This document shows, in pieces, positions 6,265 to 7,005 of a stretch of DNA of 7,005 nt. Location: contig DAINCF010000383.1 of the NCBI GenBank assembly GCA_036732565.1, positions 1 to 7,005 on the forward strand. The letters run 5' to 3'. A program made the translations under genes and the position numbers. How positions within the stretch are numbered: the first letter of the stretch is position 1; each line of letters opens with the position of its first letter. The notes below the pieces were generated by a model, which ran no database searches, was not told the origin of the DNA, and was given only the letters and a program-made list of their open reading frames with translations. The DNA is from JAIVJN01 sp036732565 (GTDB taxonomy: Bacteria > Acidobacteriota > Vicinamibacteria > Vicinamibacterales > UBA2999).

Positions 6265-7005
6265 GTGTCCTTCCGTCGCCTCGCGGTCACGACGACCATC
6301 GTCACCTATCTCCTAATTCTTGTCGGCGGTCTGGTACGCGCGTCCGGGGCGGGGTTGGGGTGTCCGGATTGGCCGCGGTGTTTTGGGAGTTGGATCCCTC
6401 CGGCGTCGGCCGCGGAGCTCCCTGCGGGGTTCGATCCATCGCTGTTCAACCCGACGTTGATGTGGACCGAGTATCTCAATCGGCTGCTCGGCGCGCTCGT
6501 CGGATTGATGATTCTGGCGACGGCGATCGCGGGCTGGCGCCATCATCGGCGTCAGCTGCACATCGTGTGGCCGGCGATCGCGGCGGTGCTCTTGACCGGC
6601 TTTCAGGGATGGCTCGGCGGCCGCGTGGTCGCTCACGAGCTCGCGGCGTGGATCGTGACCGTCCACATGATCGTCGCGCTGGTCATCGTCTCACTGCTGC
6701 TCTATGCCACGGTGTACTCGCTTCGCGCCGCTGACGACGGACGGGTGAGGTGGACGCGCACGCGGCGTGGGACGGCGCGGCTGATCGTGGCCCTCATCAT
6801 CGTCACGCTCGTGCAGGTTGGGCTTGGCACGCAGGTCCGCGGTCACGTGGACGTCGCGCTCGACGAGGGCGTGCCGCGCGCCGACGTCTTGGCGACGGTG
6901 GGCGCGCTCGACTACTGGCATCGCGATGCCGCCCTGCTGGTGCTGGCGTTCTCCATCGTCATGCTGGCGCGGCTCGCACGCGCGGCGCGGCGTGAGCCCG
7001 CCCTT
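6265..7005 (+). CDS. ctaA: Heme A synthase, CtaA/Cox15 family, C-terminus cut by window edge
   Basis: The frame opens at GTG 6265, just after an in-frame stop at 6259-6261, and runs 247 codons to the edge. The enzyme is an inner-membrane protein that oxidises heme O to heme A for aa3-type cytochrome oxidases. Membrane segments are near 8-24, 70-90, 100-118, 127-151, 171-189 and 221-240. The first outer loop carries SGAGLGCPDWPRCFGSWIPP, with the cysteine pair Cys33/Cys39. His134 (VTVHMIVAL) and His219 (YWHRDAALL) fit heme-ligand positions in the family; a fourth site would lie past 7005. At the first ligand position the motif reads EYLNR, with Asn72 in place of His. No strong ribosome site is visible. 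Ctab-type farnesyltransferase or oxidase genes may follow outside the window. Confidence 0.93.
   Translation, partial: MSFRRLAVTTTIVTYLLILVGGLVRASGAGLGCPDWPRCFGSWIPPASAAELPAGFDPSLFNPTLMWTEYLNRLLGALVGLMILATAIAGWRHHRRQLHIVWPAIAAVLLTGFQGWLGGRVVAHELAAWIVTVHMIVALVIVSLLLYATVYSLRAADDGRVRWTRTRRGTARLIVALIIVTLVQVGLGTQVRGHVDVALDEGVPRADVLATVGALDYWHRDAALLVLAFSIVMLARLARAARREPAL

Noticed and set aside
6024..6305. N-terminal extension of the four-helix-bundle protein through the right array
   Set aside because: The extra residues only translate the tandem repeats (30 bp keeps the frame open), and family similarity begins at the ATG at 6023.

Overview
This is a GC-rich bacterial window with tightly packed genes. 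A permease of the ADOP type (MacB/FtsX-like, duplicated, closely associated with Acidobacteriota), an ACE-like M2 peptidase lipoprotein and a four-helix-bundle (S23-like) protein together point to a soil-type Acidobacteriota, possibly the Vicinamibacteria. That assignment is inference from gene content; there is no rRNA in the window.

Layout, left to right. (1) Positions 1-744, minus strand: N-terminal 248 residues of a periplasmic adaptor (membrane fusion protein) of an efflux pump, running off the left edge. (2) 745-928: a gap with two short palindromic elements. (3) 929-2746, minus: a complete 605-residue M2 zinc dipeptidyl carboxypeptidase (ACE-like), predicted lipoprotein, with every main catalytic residue present. 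(4) 2747-2816: an AT-rich divergent control region packed with perfect palindromes. (5) 2817-5475, plus: an ADOP permease whose reading frame is broken by one extra base near 3012, exactly between the soluble N-terminal prefix and the first membrane segment. (6) 5480-6249: a small four-helix-bundle gene (5613-6023, minus) enclosed by two arrays of the same degenerate 13-bp repeat in opposite orientations. (7) 6265-7005, plus: the N-terminal 247 residues of a CtaA/Cox15-type heme A synthase, running off the right edge.

The peptidase and adaptor genes run in the same direction but are 184 bp apart, so they may be separate transcripts. The peptidase and the permease share a divergent promoter region and may be co-regulated. 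Heme A synthase is a housekeeping respiratory gene unrelated to its neighbours.

The most unusual part is the repeat-bounded four-helix-bundle cassette. It fills almost all the space between the permease stop and the ctaA start, its repeats point inward from both sides, and the last unit of one array contains the stop codon of the gene. No transposase, reverse transcriptase or rRNA is present to explain it by a known mechanism.
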